From the NCBI RefSeq assembly GCF_900258505.1, contig NZ_LT984895.1, forward strand, positions 2,482,492-2,546,491: a stretch of DNA of 64,000 nt. Direction: 5' to 3'. The DNA comes from Brachybacterium timonense (GTDB lineage Bacteria; Actinomycetota; Actinomycetes; Actinomycetales; Dermabacteraceae). Each line of letters begins with the position of its first letter. The stretch's first letter is position 1. The notes below the pieces were generated by a model. That model made no database searches. It was not told where the DNA came from and saw only the letters and a program-made list of their open reading frames with translations. A program made the translations under genes and the position numbers. Positions 1-8,885 of the stretch are shown in pieces.

Positions 1-473
1 GAGTCCAGGCGGAGTAGGCCGGAGCCGTCGTCACCGATCAGGCGGATCCGACCGATGATCTCGGAGACGGTGGCTTCCTCCTCGATCTGCTCGTCGATGA
101 ACCAGTTCAGCAGCGGACGTGCATCGAGGTCCCCTTCGGCGTCGGCCGCACGGTACAGCTCGCGGATTGCCTCGGAGACCTTTTCTTCATGGGCGAGGGC
201 CGCCTCGAAGATCTGCACCGGGGTAAGGCCAGCGGGCACATCGGGCTGTTCGATGGTGCTGATACGTGCGGCGCCGTCACGGTCGACAACGTGGTCGATG
301 AACTTATTGGCGTGCACGACCTCCTCATCGGCCTGGGCGCGCAGCCACTGGGCCATGCCGGAGAGGTCCTGCTGGTCGGCCTCGATCGCGAGCTGCCGGT
401 AAGTGATACTGGCGGCGAGTTCGAGGGTGATCTGATCGTTGAACTTGTCCAGGAGTGAATCGCTGAGCTTCAT
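1..473 (-). CDS. Ferritin (non-haem), 3' end outside window
   Basis: Iron-storage ferritin that oxidises Fe(II) and stores the mineral inside a 24-subunit cytoplasmic shell. The 157 visible residues start at ATG 473 (MKLSDSLLDKFN) and follow the four-helix bundle of bacterial FtnA. By spacing against the family, the diiron ligands are Glu18, Glu51 and His54 (in DEEVVHANKF), Glu96 (in LAHEEKV), Gln129 and Glu132 (in DEQIEEEA). Family proteins are about 160-180 aa, so only the last few residues are missing. It is followed on the same strand by nothing visible and preceded by oleate hydratase with a 41-bp gap. The ferroxidase ligands argue against Dps or bacterioferritin; no haem-ligand methionine was identified. 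Confidence 0.93.
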   Translation of the reverse strand, partial: MKLSDSLLDKFNDQITLELAASITYRQLAIEADQQDLSGMAQWLRAQADEEVVHANKFIDHVVDRDGAARISTIEQPDVPAGLTPVQIFEAALAHEEKVSEAIRELYRAADAEGDLDARPLLNWFIDEQIEEEATVSEIIGRIRLIGDDGSGLLRLD

Positions 474-514
474 GCCTTCAGCGTAACCCCACGACCAGCA
501 GGACACCGAGCCGC

Positions 515-2272
515 TCAGATCAGGCCGTACTCTTCCAGCAGCTCACCGATCTCGCCCTCGTCCAGACGCTTCATGATCCGCTTGCGCAACATCTCTGGGC
601 CAGGGATGTCAAGCTTCTTGCCGTCGCGCATACGAGTGGTCGCATCCAAGAGAGAGCGCACGTCATAGGTGCTGCCCCAAGTCTCGGGCACACCCCGCTC
701 CACGTCCAGCAACTGGTACACGGCCTCCATGCCCGTGCGCACCGAGTACTCCGTGGTGAAGATCGTGTCGCGTCCGGTCTCGGCGAACTGGCCAAGGAAG
801 GCGAAGTTCTTCGCGCCGTCGGGCACCACAAGCGGCCGATCACCTGCATGGCGTGGCATGAAGAACGTCGTCACGTACGGCATCATCACCGGGACGCAGC
901 GTGCACCCTCGGCTGCGAGTTCGGGGATCTCATCGGCAGGCACCCCCATCTGGTAGAGCCACTCCTGTGTGATCTCCTCACCTGTGCACTCAGACATCGG
1001 CTTCGTGACGTAGTCGCCTGGGGTGTCGACGAAGAGCCCGTAGACCCACACGACAATCTGGTCCTTCGGCTGCTTCTTGAAGTGCGGCTGCCGGTTCACG
1101 GTCCAGCTCATCAACCACGGCGAGTCCTCCGCTGTGACGATTCCGCCGGTGACAACTCGCCCGCTGAACGGGTCACGCTGGCAGATCTTCTCGATGTAGG
1201 CGGGGATCCGCTCATCGAGGGTGGTGACGGTGGCGGATTCCCACTTGGTCTTCTCGATGGAGGAGCAGAACACCTCCGGCCGGCCGAACGACGGGTCCTT
1301 CTTCGCAAGTCGCTTCCAGAATTCCCATGCCGGTGCGGGATCGGTGTTCAAGCGCGCGGCGGTGTGGTGATCACCTTCATCAGAATTGTCGACGAGGGAG
1401 CCGATCGTCATGAGCACATGGTCGTGCTCCCCCAGCTCGATCGTCTCCTCGACACCGTCGTGAACTGTATGCACGACCGTGGCACGGATCGTCCCTGCGC
1501 GGTGCGCGAAGTCCACGTCGGTGACCTCAGTCAGATTCTGGAAAACGACACCGTGGTGACGCAGATAACTGATCAGCGGCAGCACGAAGGACTCGTACTG
1601 GTTGTACTTGGTGAACTTCAGCGCACTGAAGTCCGGCAGACCGCCGATGTGGTGTACGAACCGGTGCACGTAGAGCTTGAACTCAAGCGCGGAGTGCCAT
1701 TCCTCGAAGGCGAACATCGTGCGCCAATACATCCAGAATGGGGAGGCGAGGAACTCCTTGCCCATCACCTCGTCGATGCGCTTGCCTTCCATCTCCTCTC
1801 GTGAGGCGAGGAAGATGCGCAACAGGTCCTTCTGGGCCGCCTTCGGCAGGTCGAATCGGCCCTCGTGACCGGCGTCCTGGCCCTGCTTCACCGTCGCACG
1901 ACGCAGGGAGTAGTTCGGGTCGTCCTTGTTCAGCCAGTAGAACTCATCGAGCACCGACGCACCCTCGATCTCGAGGGACGGGACCGAGCGCATCATGTCC
2001 CATAGGCACTCCATGTGATCCTCAAGCTCACGTCCGCCGCGGATGACGAATCCCTTCTCCGGGACATCGAACCCGTCGAGCGCGCCGCCAGCGATGTCGC
2101 TCTTCTCGAGGATCGTGACGTTCTCTCCGGGCACGCCTGCGTCGCGCACCAGGAACACCGCCGCCGAGAGGCCGGCAAGACCTGCGCCGACGATCCATGC
2201 GCGAGTGTCCGCGGCATGCTCCACCGGACGGGGGCGACTGAATGCTTCGTAGTTGCCTGCTGTGTGCTTCAT
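515..2272 (-). CDS. ohyA: Oleate hydratase (FAD-dependent, myosin-cross-reactive antigen family)
   Basis: Adds water across the cis-9 double bond of oleate to give 10-hydroxystearate, a reaction used by skin and gut bacteria to detoxify unsaturated fatty acids. The 585-aa product matches the family length. FAD-binding Rossmann motif GAGLAG lies at residues 29-34, followed by the family stretch AAVFLVRDAG. ATG 2272 was chosen because MKHTAGNYEAFSRP matches the conserved family N-terminus and GGAAGGACGG sits 8 nt upstream. An in-frame ATG at 2344 adds 24 residues that do not resemble the family. The gene is divergent from a TetR gene, and an operator-like repeat overlaps its promoter, so repression relieved by fatty acid or acyl-CoA is likely (inference). 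Confidence 0.95.
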   Translation of the reverse strand: MKHTAGNYEAFSRPRPVEHAADTRAWIVGAGLAGLSAAVFLVRDAGVPGENVTILEKSDIAGGALDGFDVPEKGFVIRGGRELEDHMECLWDMMRSVPSLEIEGASVLDEFYWLNKDDPNYSLRRATVKQGQDAGHEGRFDLPKAAQKDLLRIFLASREEMEGKRIDEVMGKEFLASPFWMYWRTMFAFEEWHSALEFKLYVHRFVHHIGGLPDFSALKFTKYNQYESFVLPLISYLRHHGVVFQNLTEVTDVDFAHRAGTIRATVVHTVHDGVEETIELGEHDHVLMTIGSLVDNSDEGDHHTAARLNTDPAPAWEFWKRLAKKDPSFGRPEVFCSSIEKTKWESATVTTLDERIPAYIEKICQRDPFSGRVVTGGIVTAEDSPWLMSWTVNRQPHFKKQPKDQIVVWVYGLFVDTPGDYVTKPMSECTGEEITQEWLYQMGVPADEIPELAAEGARCVPVMMPYVTTFFMPRHAGDRPLVVPDGAKNFAFLGQFAETGRDTIFTTEYSVRTGMEAVYQLLDVERGVPETWGSTYDVRSLLDATTRMRDGKKLDIPGPEMLRKRIMKRLDEGEIGELLEEYGLI

Positions 2273-2347
2273 GGGTTGACCGTCCTTCCATCTGCTCCAG
2301 TCAGTTGCGGCCGGAGGTCCATGCGCCGTCATCCCGGCGCCCATAAA

Positions 2348-2374
2348 TGAGTGTACTCAATCTTGAGTGCACTT
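2348..2374. promoter_or_regulatory. Tandem TetR operator between oleate hydratase and its regulator
   Basis: Two near-copies of TGAGTG(T/C)ACT start at 2348 and 2364. The first is an inverted repeat (TGAGT-gt-ACTCA). The pair sits in the divergent promoter region and completely covers the spacer between the predicted -35 and -10 of oleate hydratase, as expected for repression by the neighbouring TetR protein. Assignment to that regulator is inference. Confidence 0.6.
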
Positions 2375-2377
2375 CAA
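2350..2377 (-). promoter_or_regulatory. Predicted promoter of oleate hydratase
   Basis: On the minus strand, TTGAAG (2377-2372) and TACACT (2355-2350) are separated by 16 nt. This would start transcription near 2343-2344 and give a leader of about 71 nt before the chosen start at 2272. Confidence 0.5.
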
Positions 2378-2394
2378 TAGCTAGACTGCATGCC

Positions 2395-3117
2395 ATGGCA
2401 GCAGGGACAGGAACGGCACAAGCAGGCGTGACACCGGGAACCCCGACACCCGCGGCGTCCTCCACGACAGCGGAGCAATCCGCTCCTCTCGCTGGCCGGT
2501 CGAACACGACACGCATCCCCCGCCCGCGAGGTCGACGGGAAAGAGCCCGAGCGGACAAGCACGCGCGGATCCTCTCCGCTGCCCAGGACCTTTTCGGAGA
2601 ACGTGGCTACGAGAGGACGACGATGAGTGAGGTGGCACGCGCCGCCGACGTCGCCACAGGCACGGTGTTCCAGTACGCCGCAACGAAGAACGAGCTGCTC
2701 ATGATGGTCGCAGCCTCCCTGTTGCCCCGGATCAGCGCCCCCATCTCAACGCCACAGAGCACTTCCCGAACTACTCCCGCCGAGGCGATCGAACGCCTCA
2801 TCGCCCCGTTCGTGGATATGGTGCACCGCTATCCGGGACAGACTGCCTGGGTGGCGCGGGAGATCCTGTTCGGTGATCAAGGCCCGCACCGGGCGGAAGT
2901 GCTCCGTTTCGTACAGGACCTCGAGGAGCAGATTGCAGAGCACCTTCCGAAGGGCGACCACACCAGCGAAGGGGCACGGCTCATCGTCACCGGTGTGCTC
3001 ACAGAGCTGAATCGCGAGCGGCAGGGCCGAGCCGACCACGGGGCGCTCGCTGCGAGCGCGCACCGCATCGTTACTCTGGTTGTGGCCGGAGTCAGCGCGG
3101 CCGGACAGCGCAGCTGA
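2395..3117 (+). CDS. TetR/AcrR family repressor, probably of oleate hydratase
   Basis: A 240-aa DNA-binding repressor. After a low-complexity Thr/Pro/Ala-rich N-terminus of about 45 residues comes a standard TetR helix-turn-helix (ARILSAAQDLFGERGYERTT, then MSEVARAADVATGTVFQYAA). The rest is a variable ligand-binding domain with no recognisable subfamily signature. ATG 2395 was preferred to 2347 because the latter lies inside the operator. A -10 hexamer TAGACT ends 7 nt before 2395, suggesting a leaderless transcript. Its divergent position and the shared operator imply that it controls oleate hydratase and itself. Confidence 0.87.
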   Translation: MAAGTGTAQAGVTPGTPTPAASSTTAEQSAPLAGRSNTTRIPRPRGRRERARADKHARILSAAQDLFGERGYERTTMSEVARAADVATGTVFQYAATKNELLMMVAASLLPRISAPISTPQSTSRTTPAEAIERLIAPFVDMVHRYPGQTAWVAREILFGDQGPHRAEVLRFVQDLEEQIAEHLPKGDHTSEGARLIVTGVLTELNRERQGRADHGALAASAHRIVTLVVAGVSAAGQRS

Positions 3118-3342
3118 ATCAGGCCTCGCGTGCAGTCCTCCAGGCATGGGCCGCACTCCGCGACCGGCCGACTGCGGCCGGCCATGTCCACGCTCACGTG
3201 CGGTAACGTCTGTCGTCGTCGGGCGAACAGCGCCCGGCCACAGCACATGCCGCGAAAGCCGAACGCGGGGCCGACGAAAGTCGTGGCATAGGTGGGCCAC
3301 CGTCTACCCATGAACCCGCCCGTGCGCGGATATCGTCGTCGC

Positions 3343-4230
3343 ATGACCTCGCCCGAGCAGCCTGTCCCGCCATCGTCTTCCCCCGCCACCGGCACAGCGG
3401 ACTCCTCAGCTGCGCCGACTGGTTCAGCCCCAGCTCCGGCCCCGGCACCCGCGACAGCGCCCTCGCCATCTGGCGCCGAGCCCGCTCTGTCGCTACGTGG
3501 CCTGCGCAAGTCCTTCGACGGCACCGAGGTGGTGCACGGCATCTCGCTGGATGTGCCCCGCGGCTCGTTCTACGGGATCGTCGGCCCCAACGGCGCCGGC
3601 AAGACCACAACCCTGTCCATGGCCACCGGCCTGCTGCGCCCCACCGACGGCACCGCGCACGTGCTGGGCGTGGACATGTGGGCCGAGCCCGACCGCGCCA
3701 AAGCCCACCTCGGGGTGCTCGCCGATGGACTGCGCACCTTCGACCGACTCACCGGGCCAGAGCTGCTCACCTACGTCGGCCTGATCCGTGGCATGGACGC
3801 CGCAGTCGTCGCTGAGCGGTCCGACTCGCTGCTCGCCGCCCTCGACCTCGCCGGAGAAGAGGGCAAGCTGGTGGTCGACTACTCGGCCGGCATGACCAAG
3901 AAGATTCTGCTGGCCTGCGCTCTCATCCACGCGCCGCGCCTGCTGGTGCTCGATGAGCCGCTCGAGGCCGTTGACCCCGTCTCCGGTCAGGTCATCCGCC
4001 GTATCCTGCATGCCTTCGTCGCCGGTGGCGGCACCGTGGTGCTGTCCAGCCATGTCATGGAGCTGGTCGAGGAGATGTGCAGCCACGTCGCGATCATTGC
4101 CGACGGCGCGATCCAGGCGGAAGGGTCTCTCGACGAGGTCCGCGCCGGTGGCTCACTCGTGCAGCGGTTCATCGACCTGGTGGGCGGCGGCGCCCTGGAC
4201 GAAGGGAGCCTGTCGTGGCTGGAGTCCTGA
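3343..4230 (+). CDS. ABC transporter ATP-binding protein
   Basis: ATPase subunit (295 aa) of an ABC-2-like exporter. The first 50 or so residues are a Pro/Ala/Ser-rich disordered extension. The nucleotide-binding domain follows with Walker A GPNGAGKTT (about residue 82) and Walker B LLVLDEP (about residue 203). The signature motif is unusual, YSAGM in place of LSGGQ, as seen in some ABC-2 efflux ATPases. ATG 3343 is preceded by TATCGT and 6 nt, consistent with a leaderless start; upstream ATGs at 3292 and 3310 add no conserved sequence. The permease gene overlaps its 3' end by 16 nt. The substrate is unknown. Confidence 0.9.
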   Translation: MTSPEQPVPPSSSPATGTADSSAAPTGSAPAPAPAPATAPSPSGAEPALSLRGLRKSFDGTEVVHGISLDVPRGSFYGIVGPNGAGKTTTLSMATGLLRPTDGTAHVLGVDMWAEPDRAKAHLGVLADGLRTFDRLTGPELLTYVGLIRGMDAAVVAERSDSLLAALDLAGEEGKLVVDYSAGMTKKILLACALIHAPRLLVLDEPLEAVDPVSGQVIRRILHAFVAGGGTVVLSSHVMELVEEMCSHVAIIADGAIQAEGSLDEVRAGGSLVQRFIDLVGGGALDEGSLSWLES

Positions 4231-5927
4231 CCTCCGAGCAGAAGGACGTTGTCGCCGCCTCCCACGGAGGCTCCGGGAACGTCGATCAGAAGACCCTGAT
4301 CCGTGCCCTGGTGCGCCTGAAATGGATCCTGTGGAAGCGGTCCTACCGCAAGAACGTCGGCAAGATCATCGGCGCAGTGATCGGCGGGCTGTACGCAGTA
4401 GGCGGACTGTTCGGTCTGGTCATGGCGATGATCGGGGCGACAGTCTGGTCCGTCGAAGGCGGCAGCATGCCGCTGATCGTGATGGGGCTCGGCGCCGCCG
4501 CCACACTCCTGTGGCTGCTGCTACCGGCGCTCGCCTTCGGCCTGGACGACACACTCGATGCCCGACTGTTCGCAACGTTCCCGCGCACCGCGAAGGAGCT
4601 GCAGCCCGGTCTCTTCCTGTCCTCACTGATCAGCGGGTCCGCACTCGCGACCTTCGTGGCGATCCTCATCGTGACCGGATTCGAGGTGCTGTGGCTGGTG
4701 CTGTTCTGGCCCGGCATCGTGTGGGGGCTGCTCACCCTGCTCGCCCTGCTGCCGGCGAACGTAGCGGGGTTCGCGATCTGCCTGCTGCTGCCACGTGCCT
4801 GGTTCGCCCATTCGGCCACCCGCGCCTCATCCCGCAAGGGCCGTGAGCTCGGCGGCATCCTGAGCCTGCTGCTGCTGATGGCGGTGGCCTACGGCTTCAG
4901 CCTGATCGGTCAGAGCATGGACGTCACCCTCGTCGAGCAGCTCAGCGACATCCTGCCGAAAGCCATCACGGTTCTGGCCTGGACGCCGTTCGGCGCAGCC
5001 TTCGCCATCCCGATGGATCTCGCCGCCGGCGCCCTGCTCGCCGCGATCGCACGCGCGCTCATCACCGCCGCGACCATCGTGCTGCTCGTGCTGTGGTGGC
5101 GGCGCTCCCTGCACGCCGCCATGACCTCAGCACTCGTCGGCGATGCCTCCTCAGGCACCCAGAAAGTCAGGGCACTGGTGCCACGCTGGATGCCCTCGAA
5201 CGCCCTGGGCGCTGCGGTGGGCCGCTCCCTGCGCTACTGGCGGCGTGATACCCGCTACTACGCCGCACTCGGCATTCTCCCGGTGGTGATCATCTTCCTG
5301 GGCGCCCTCGGCGTGATCGTGCCGGAGCAACGGATCATGTCCACGGCCATGATCGTGTTCATGCTCGGCGTCTCGAGCATCTCCCTGGCCAATGAGATCG
5401 GCTTCGATGGCCCCGCAGGCTGGGTGAACATCAGCACCGGCATGAAGGCGCGACCGAATCTTCTGGGACGCGTCATCGCGCAGGCGGTCATCATGCTGCC
5501 GATCGTCCTCATCATCGGTGTCGGTCTGCCGCTGCTGTTCGGGTGGCCGCATGTCGTGCCCCTTGTGGTCAGTGGTGCACTCGGCATGACGCTGTCGGGC
5601 TGGGGCGTATCGATGATCGTCTGCGTATTCCTGCCCTATCCGAGCTCCGCGCCCGGCACGAACCCGATGAAGGACAAGTCAGCCTCGAACGCGAACGCGC
5701 TGCTCGCCATGGCGATCGCTTCCTTCGGTGTGTTCGTGCCACAGCTGCCGGCGATCGGGCTGGCGGTGTGGGGCATCATCGCCGCGAACCAGGTGGTGAT
5801 GCTCGTGGCGGGTGCGGTCTCGGTGCTCGGCGGCCTCGCCATGCTGCTGATCGGTCTGAAGATCGGCTCGGTCCGCCTTGAGCGCGCCTACCCGGACCTG
5901 TTCCAGAAGGTGAGCGCATTCGTGTGA
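4215..5927 (+). CDS. ABC transporter permease, large membrane protein
   Basis: A 570-aa integral membrane protein with about ten or more hydrophobic segments, such as IIGAVIGGLYAVGGLFGLVM and a cluster near the C-terminus. It is the partner of the ATPase, whose stop it overlaps. The GTG at 4215 has GAAGGGAG 6 nt upstream; longer in-frame starts back to 4077 would lie deep inside the ATPase gene in another frame. It has no similarity to a substrate-defined exporter that I recognise. It is convergent with rimI, with only 12 nt between the two stop codons. Confidence 0.85.
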   Translation: MAGVLTSEQKDVVAASHGGSGNVDQKTLIRALVRLKWILWKRSYRKNVGKIIGAVIGGLYAVGGLFGLVMAMIGATVWSVEGGSMPLIVMGLGAAATLLWLLLPALAFGLDDTLDARLFATFPRTAKELQPGLFLSSLISGSALATFVAILIVTGFEVLWLVLFWPGIVWGLLTLLALLPANVAGFAICLLLPRAWFAHSATRASSRKGRELGGILSLLLLMAVAYGFSLIGQSMDVTLVEQLSDILPKAITVLAWTPFGAAFAIPMDLAAGALLAAIARALITAATIVLLVLWWRRSLHAAMTSALVGDASSGTQKVRALVPRWMPSNALGAAVGRSLRYWRRDTRYYAALGILPVVIIFLGALGVIVPEQRIMSTAMIVFMLGVSSISLANEIGFDGPAGWVNISTGMKARPNLLGRVIAQAVIMLPIVLIIGVGLPLLFGWPHVVPLVVSGALGMTLSGWGVSMIVCVFLPYPSSAPGTNPMKDKSASNANALLAMAIASFGVFVPQLPAIGLAVWGIIAANQVVMLVAGAVSVLGGLAMLLIGLKIGSVRLERAYPDLFQKVSAFV

Positions 5928-5939
5928 GCCGATAGCGGA

Positions 5940-6395
5940 TCAGGCGGATGTGCCCAGCTGGCGCGCCATGACCAGCGCGTCAATGGCGCGGCCGCGGATG
6001 CGGTAGTAGCCGCGTCGGCGGCCGACGGTCTGATATCCGGCACGCTCATACAGGTCGCGGGCGCGGGCATTGTCTTCGCGGACTTCGAGCAGCACCCGCT
6101 CTGCACCGCCGTCGCGCGCCTGCTGCTCGCACCAGGCCAGTAGAGCACGGCCGATGCCGCGCCCCGGGTGCAGACTGCCGATCGTGTGCAGGTCTGCATC
6201 CTGGCCGGCGAGCATGATGCCGGCGTATCCGGCGAACTCGCCATCGAGCTGCGCCACCACGTAGCGACGGTCAGGGTGGCTGATCTCCTCGGCGAGCTGG
6301 AACACGGTCCATGCCTCATCGGGGAACAGGCTGAGCTCGGCGAAGGCGATGGCTTCGACGTCGTCGAGGCTCGCCGCACGCAGCTGGAGGGTCAT
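5940..6395 (-). CDS. rimI: Ribosomal protein S18-alanine N-acetyltransferase
   Basis: GNAT-fold acetyltransferase, 151 aa, that acetylates the N-terminal alanine of S18 in Escherichia coli; in actinobacteria the target is less certain. The acetyl-CoA loop is LHPGRGIGRALL and the C-terminal helix and strand are ARDLYERAGYQTVGRRRGYY, both typical of RimI. The segment before the loop (HTIGSLHPGRGIG) appears about two residues shorter than the usual TIAVxPxxxGRGIG. Its start overlaps the tsaB stop by 4 nt, which couples the two genes. tsaD, the usual next gene, is absent here; the neighbour is the convergent ABC permease. Confidence 0.9.
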   Translation of the reverse strand: MTLQLRAASLDDVEAIAFAELSLFPDEAWTVFQLAEEISHPDRRYVVAQLDGEFAGYAGIMLAGQDADLHTIGSLHPGRGIGRALLAWCEQQARDGGAERVLLEVREDNARARDLYERAGYQTVGRRRGYYRIRGRAIDALVMARQLGTSA

Positions 6396-7153
6396 CGCGG
6401 CGGCAGACCCAGCGCGCTCTTGCGCACGGTGGGGCGGGCAGCATCCGGTTCGCGCAGGTACAGCGGATCTGTGCTACTCAGGTCCTCACCGGCTGCGATC
6501 TGCTGGGCAGCGGCTGCCAGCAGGTGGCCTGCGCTGACGTGCCTGAGCGGGCCGGTGGCGGGCAGCAGATCGGGGTAGAGCTCGCACCCGGATCCGATCA
6601 GCAGATCGGCGCCGCGCAGTGCGCTCGCGACGTTGGCTGGCGCATCAACGGCGGGCCCCTCCTCGCGATGGATTCTGCCGTCCGTGCCGCGGCGGTACTG
6701 CGCGTGGTAGACCTCGCGTCGGCGCGCATCCAATGCAACCGCCGCAGTGCGGCCCGGGTGCGGCGTCGCGCCCTGGCTCTCTGCGTCCGTACGTTCCGCA
6801 TCGGGATGTTCTGCATCGTCGGCAGCGAACGCCTCGTGAGCGAGCGCGTCCAGAGAGCACAGCCCGTACAGGTCCGCGCCGAGCACAGCGGCAATGGTGC
6901 GGGCCGTCACAAGCCCCACCCGCAGCCCGGTGAAGGGCCCCGGCCCGCGACCCGCGACCACTGCCGTCAGGTCAGTGCGCCGCACGCCGGCATCGGCGAG
7001 CGCGCGGTCGATCATGGGGGTGAGGACCTCATCGTGATGCCGTGCCCGCTCATCGTGATGCTCGGCGAGCACACGCACGGTGCCGGTGCGCAGGTCACCA
7101 TCGGCGACAGCGACGCTGACCGCGCCAGAGGTGTCAATGCCCAGCAGTGCCAT
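6392..7153 (-). CDS. tsaB: tRNA threonylcarbamoyladenosine biosynthesis protein TsaB
   Basis: Non-catalytic partner of TsaD in making t6A37 on ANN-decoding tRNAs. The protein is 253 aa. The N-terminal ASKHA-fold strand is LLGIDTSGAVSVAVADG, and the family signature GRGPGPFTGLRVGL lies at about residues 66-79. It overlaps tsaE by a single nucleotide and rimI by 4 nt, forming a tight alr-tsaE-tsaB-rimI operon. The region around residues 115-140 is a hydrophilic insertion rich in Ala, Asp, Glu and Thr, probably a surface loop. Confidence 0.94.
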   Translation of the reverse strand: MALLGIDTSGAVSVAVADGDLRTGTVRVLAEHHDERARHHDEVLTPMIDRALADAGVRRTDLTAVVAGRGPGPFTGLRVGLVTARTIAAVLGADLYGLCSLDALAHEAFAADDAEHPDAERTDAESQGATPHPGRTAAVALDARRREVYHAQYRRGTDGRIHREEGPAVDAPANVASALRGADLLIGSGCELYPDLLPATGPLRHVSAGHLLAAAAQQIAAGEDLSSTDPLYLREPDAARPTVRKSALGLPPR

Positions 7154-7731
7154 CAGTTCTCCCCGTCCTCGATCTCGTGCACGTCATCGGCATGGGCCTG
7201 CAGGGCACAGCACAGGGCGTTGAACGCCTCCGCATCCCAGCGTTCGCCGCGGGTGCGCACGGTCAGCAGGCGCGGCTCCTCGAGACCCCCGGCATCGTCC
7301 CCGGCGTTATCCCCGGTCGCGAGCGCAGGCACGGGCTCGTCAGGTCGCTGCAGTTCGATGAGCAGATGCGAGGACGCCAGATGTTCCACGCGGTCGCGCC
7401 CCCACTCCACCACCGTCACCGCGTGATCGAGGTCCGCATCCAGATCCAGGTCCTCAATGTCCCAGGCCTCGCCCAGTCGATAGGCGTCCACGTGCACCAG
7501 CTCGGGTCCCTGATCGAGGGCTGGGTGGACCCGGGCGATCACGAACGTCGGGGACGCCACGGCACCGCGGACCCCCAGCCCCTCCCCCAGCCCCTGGGTG
7601 AAGGTGGTCTTTCCGGCGCCGAGCGGGCCATCGAGCACCAGCAGATCACCGGCGCGCAGCACCCCGGCGAGCGCCTTGGCCACTGCACGGGTGGCAGCAG
7701 CGGTGTGCGTACGTGCCTGTACCGCGCTCAT
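7153..7731 (-). CDS. tsaE: tRNA threonylcarbamoyladenosine biosynthesis ATPase TsaE
   Basis: ATPase of the t6A machinery. The 192-aa product has Walker A GPLGAGKTTFTQGL (about residues 35-48), the TsaE segment VASPTFVIARVHP, and HVDAYRL, which carries the conserved Asp and Tyr. About 40 residues beyond the usual 150-aa core form a C-terminal tail with no recognised motif. The start overlaps the alr stop by 4 nt (ATGA), indicating translational coupling. Confidence 0.94.
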   Translation of the reverse strand: MSAVQARTHTAAATRAVAKALAGVLRAGDLLVLDGPLGAGKTTFTQGLGEGLGVRGAVASPTFVIARVHPALDQGPELVHVDAYRLGEAWDIEDLDLDADLDHAVTVVEWGRDRVEHLASSHLLIELQRPDEPVPALATGDNAGDDAGGLEEPRLLTVRTRGERWDAEAFNALCCALQAHADDVHEIEDGEN

Positions 7732-8885
7732 GCGCGCACGTCTCGCGGCACGCGAGCAGAGACGGAGGTCAGTACTTCGTAGGGGATGGTGCCGACGGCG
7801 CCTGCCCAGTCCTGCGCGGTGGGAGCGCCCGACGCGTCGCCGAACACGATCACCTCGTCGCCCGGCTCAGCGGCAGTGTCAGTGCCGAGGTCCACGACGA
7901 TCTGATCCATGCTGATGCGGCCCAGCTGGGGGGCGCGCACGTCACCGCTCGCGGTGCGCACCAGCACGGAGGCCTTGTCTCCAGCGGCGCGGTGCAGACC
8001 GTCGGCGTACCCGATGGGCACGAGCCCGAGAGTGGTGGGTTCCTCGAGGGTGCGGATGTGGCCGTAACCGATGGTCTGTCCGGCTGCGACCGGTTTGACC
8101 ATGGCGAGGCTGCTGCGCAGCGTCATGGCCGGGCGCAGTGCGCAGTCACCGGGCACGGGCGGATAGCCGTACAGGGCGATGCCGCAGCGCACGATGTCGC
8201 GGTGCAGATCGGGCCTGCTCAGCGCGGCAGCGGAATTGGCCAGGTGCTGCAGCGGCACCGGCCCGACATGCTCGGCCAGGCGTTCGACGGCACCGTCGAA
8301 GAGCTCCACCTGCCGGTCGGTGAATGGGTCATCGGGATCGTCGGCGCTGGCGAGGTGGGTCCAGGCGCCGACGAGGGAGACCATGTCGTCGGCCTCAAGC
8401 GCCCGGCCGGTGCGGTCGATGCTGCTGGCGAGCACACCGCCGCGGCCCATGCCGGTGTCGATCTTGAGGTGGACGCGGGCGCGGCGGCCAGCCGTGCGCG
8501 CAGCCTCCGACACCTGGGTGAGCATCGCTGAGGATCCGACCGACACGTCGATACCGGCATTGATCACCTCCGGCAGGAGGGTGCGCGCTGAGTGGGGCTC
8601 CCACAGCCAGGTGAGGATCGGCGCGTCGACACCGGCGTTGCACAGGGCGAGGGCACTGGCGGGATGCGCGACGCCCAGCCACGTGGCACCGCCCTCGAGT
8701 GCGGCACGGGCGGCATCCAGCATGCCGTGGCCGTACCCATCGGCCTTGACCACGGCCATCAGCGCTGTGTGCTCCCCGAGCATCGACCGCACGGCGCGGG
8801 CGTTCTCAGTGATCGCGGAGGGATCGATCACGGCACGGTTGGGCAGGTGCCGTGGATCCTCGGCGGGCATCGGCAGGCTCATCAT
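7728..8885 (-). CDS. alr: Alanine racemase
   Basis: PLP-dependent interconversion of L- and D-alanine for peptidoglycan. The PLP lysine is Lys47 in VVKADGYGHG, the fold-type III signature. The C-terminal half has the catalytic-region motif GRISMDQIVVDLG. Length is 385 aa, as usual. Two adjacent ATGs (8885 and 8882) overlap the nnr stop in ATGATGA with AGGAG just upstream; the second has the better spacing, so the product may be one residue shorter. A start at 8915 would only add 10 poorly conserved residues. Confidence 0.95.
   Translation of the reverse strand: MMSLPMPAEDPRHLPNRAVIDPSAITENARAVRSMLGEHTALMAVVKADGYGHGMLDAARAALEGGATWLGVAHPASALALCNAGVDAPILTWLWEPHSARTLLPEVINAGIDVSVGSSAMLTQVSEAARTAGRRARVHLKIDTGMGRGGVLASSIDRTGRALEADDMVSLVGAWTHLASADDPDDPFTDRQVELFDGAVERLAEHVGPVPLQHLANSAAALSRPDLHRDIVRCGIALYGYPPVPGDCALRPAMTLRSSLAMVKPVAAGQTIGYGHIRTLEEPTTLGLVPIGYADGLHRAAGDKASVLVRTASGDVRAPQLGRISMDQIVVDLGTDTAAEPGDEVIVFGDASGAPTAQDWAGAVGTIPYEVLTSVSARVPRDVRA

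Noticed and set aside
5940-6395. Frameshift in rimI
   Set aside because: The acetyl-CoA loop is slightly short, but the frame is open from start to stop and all other motifs are in order.
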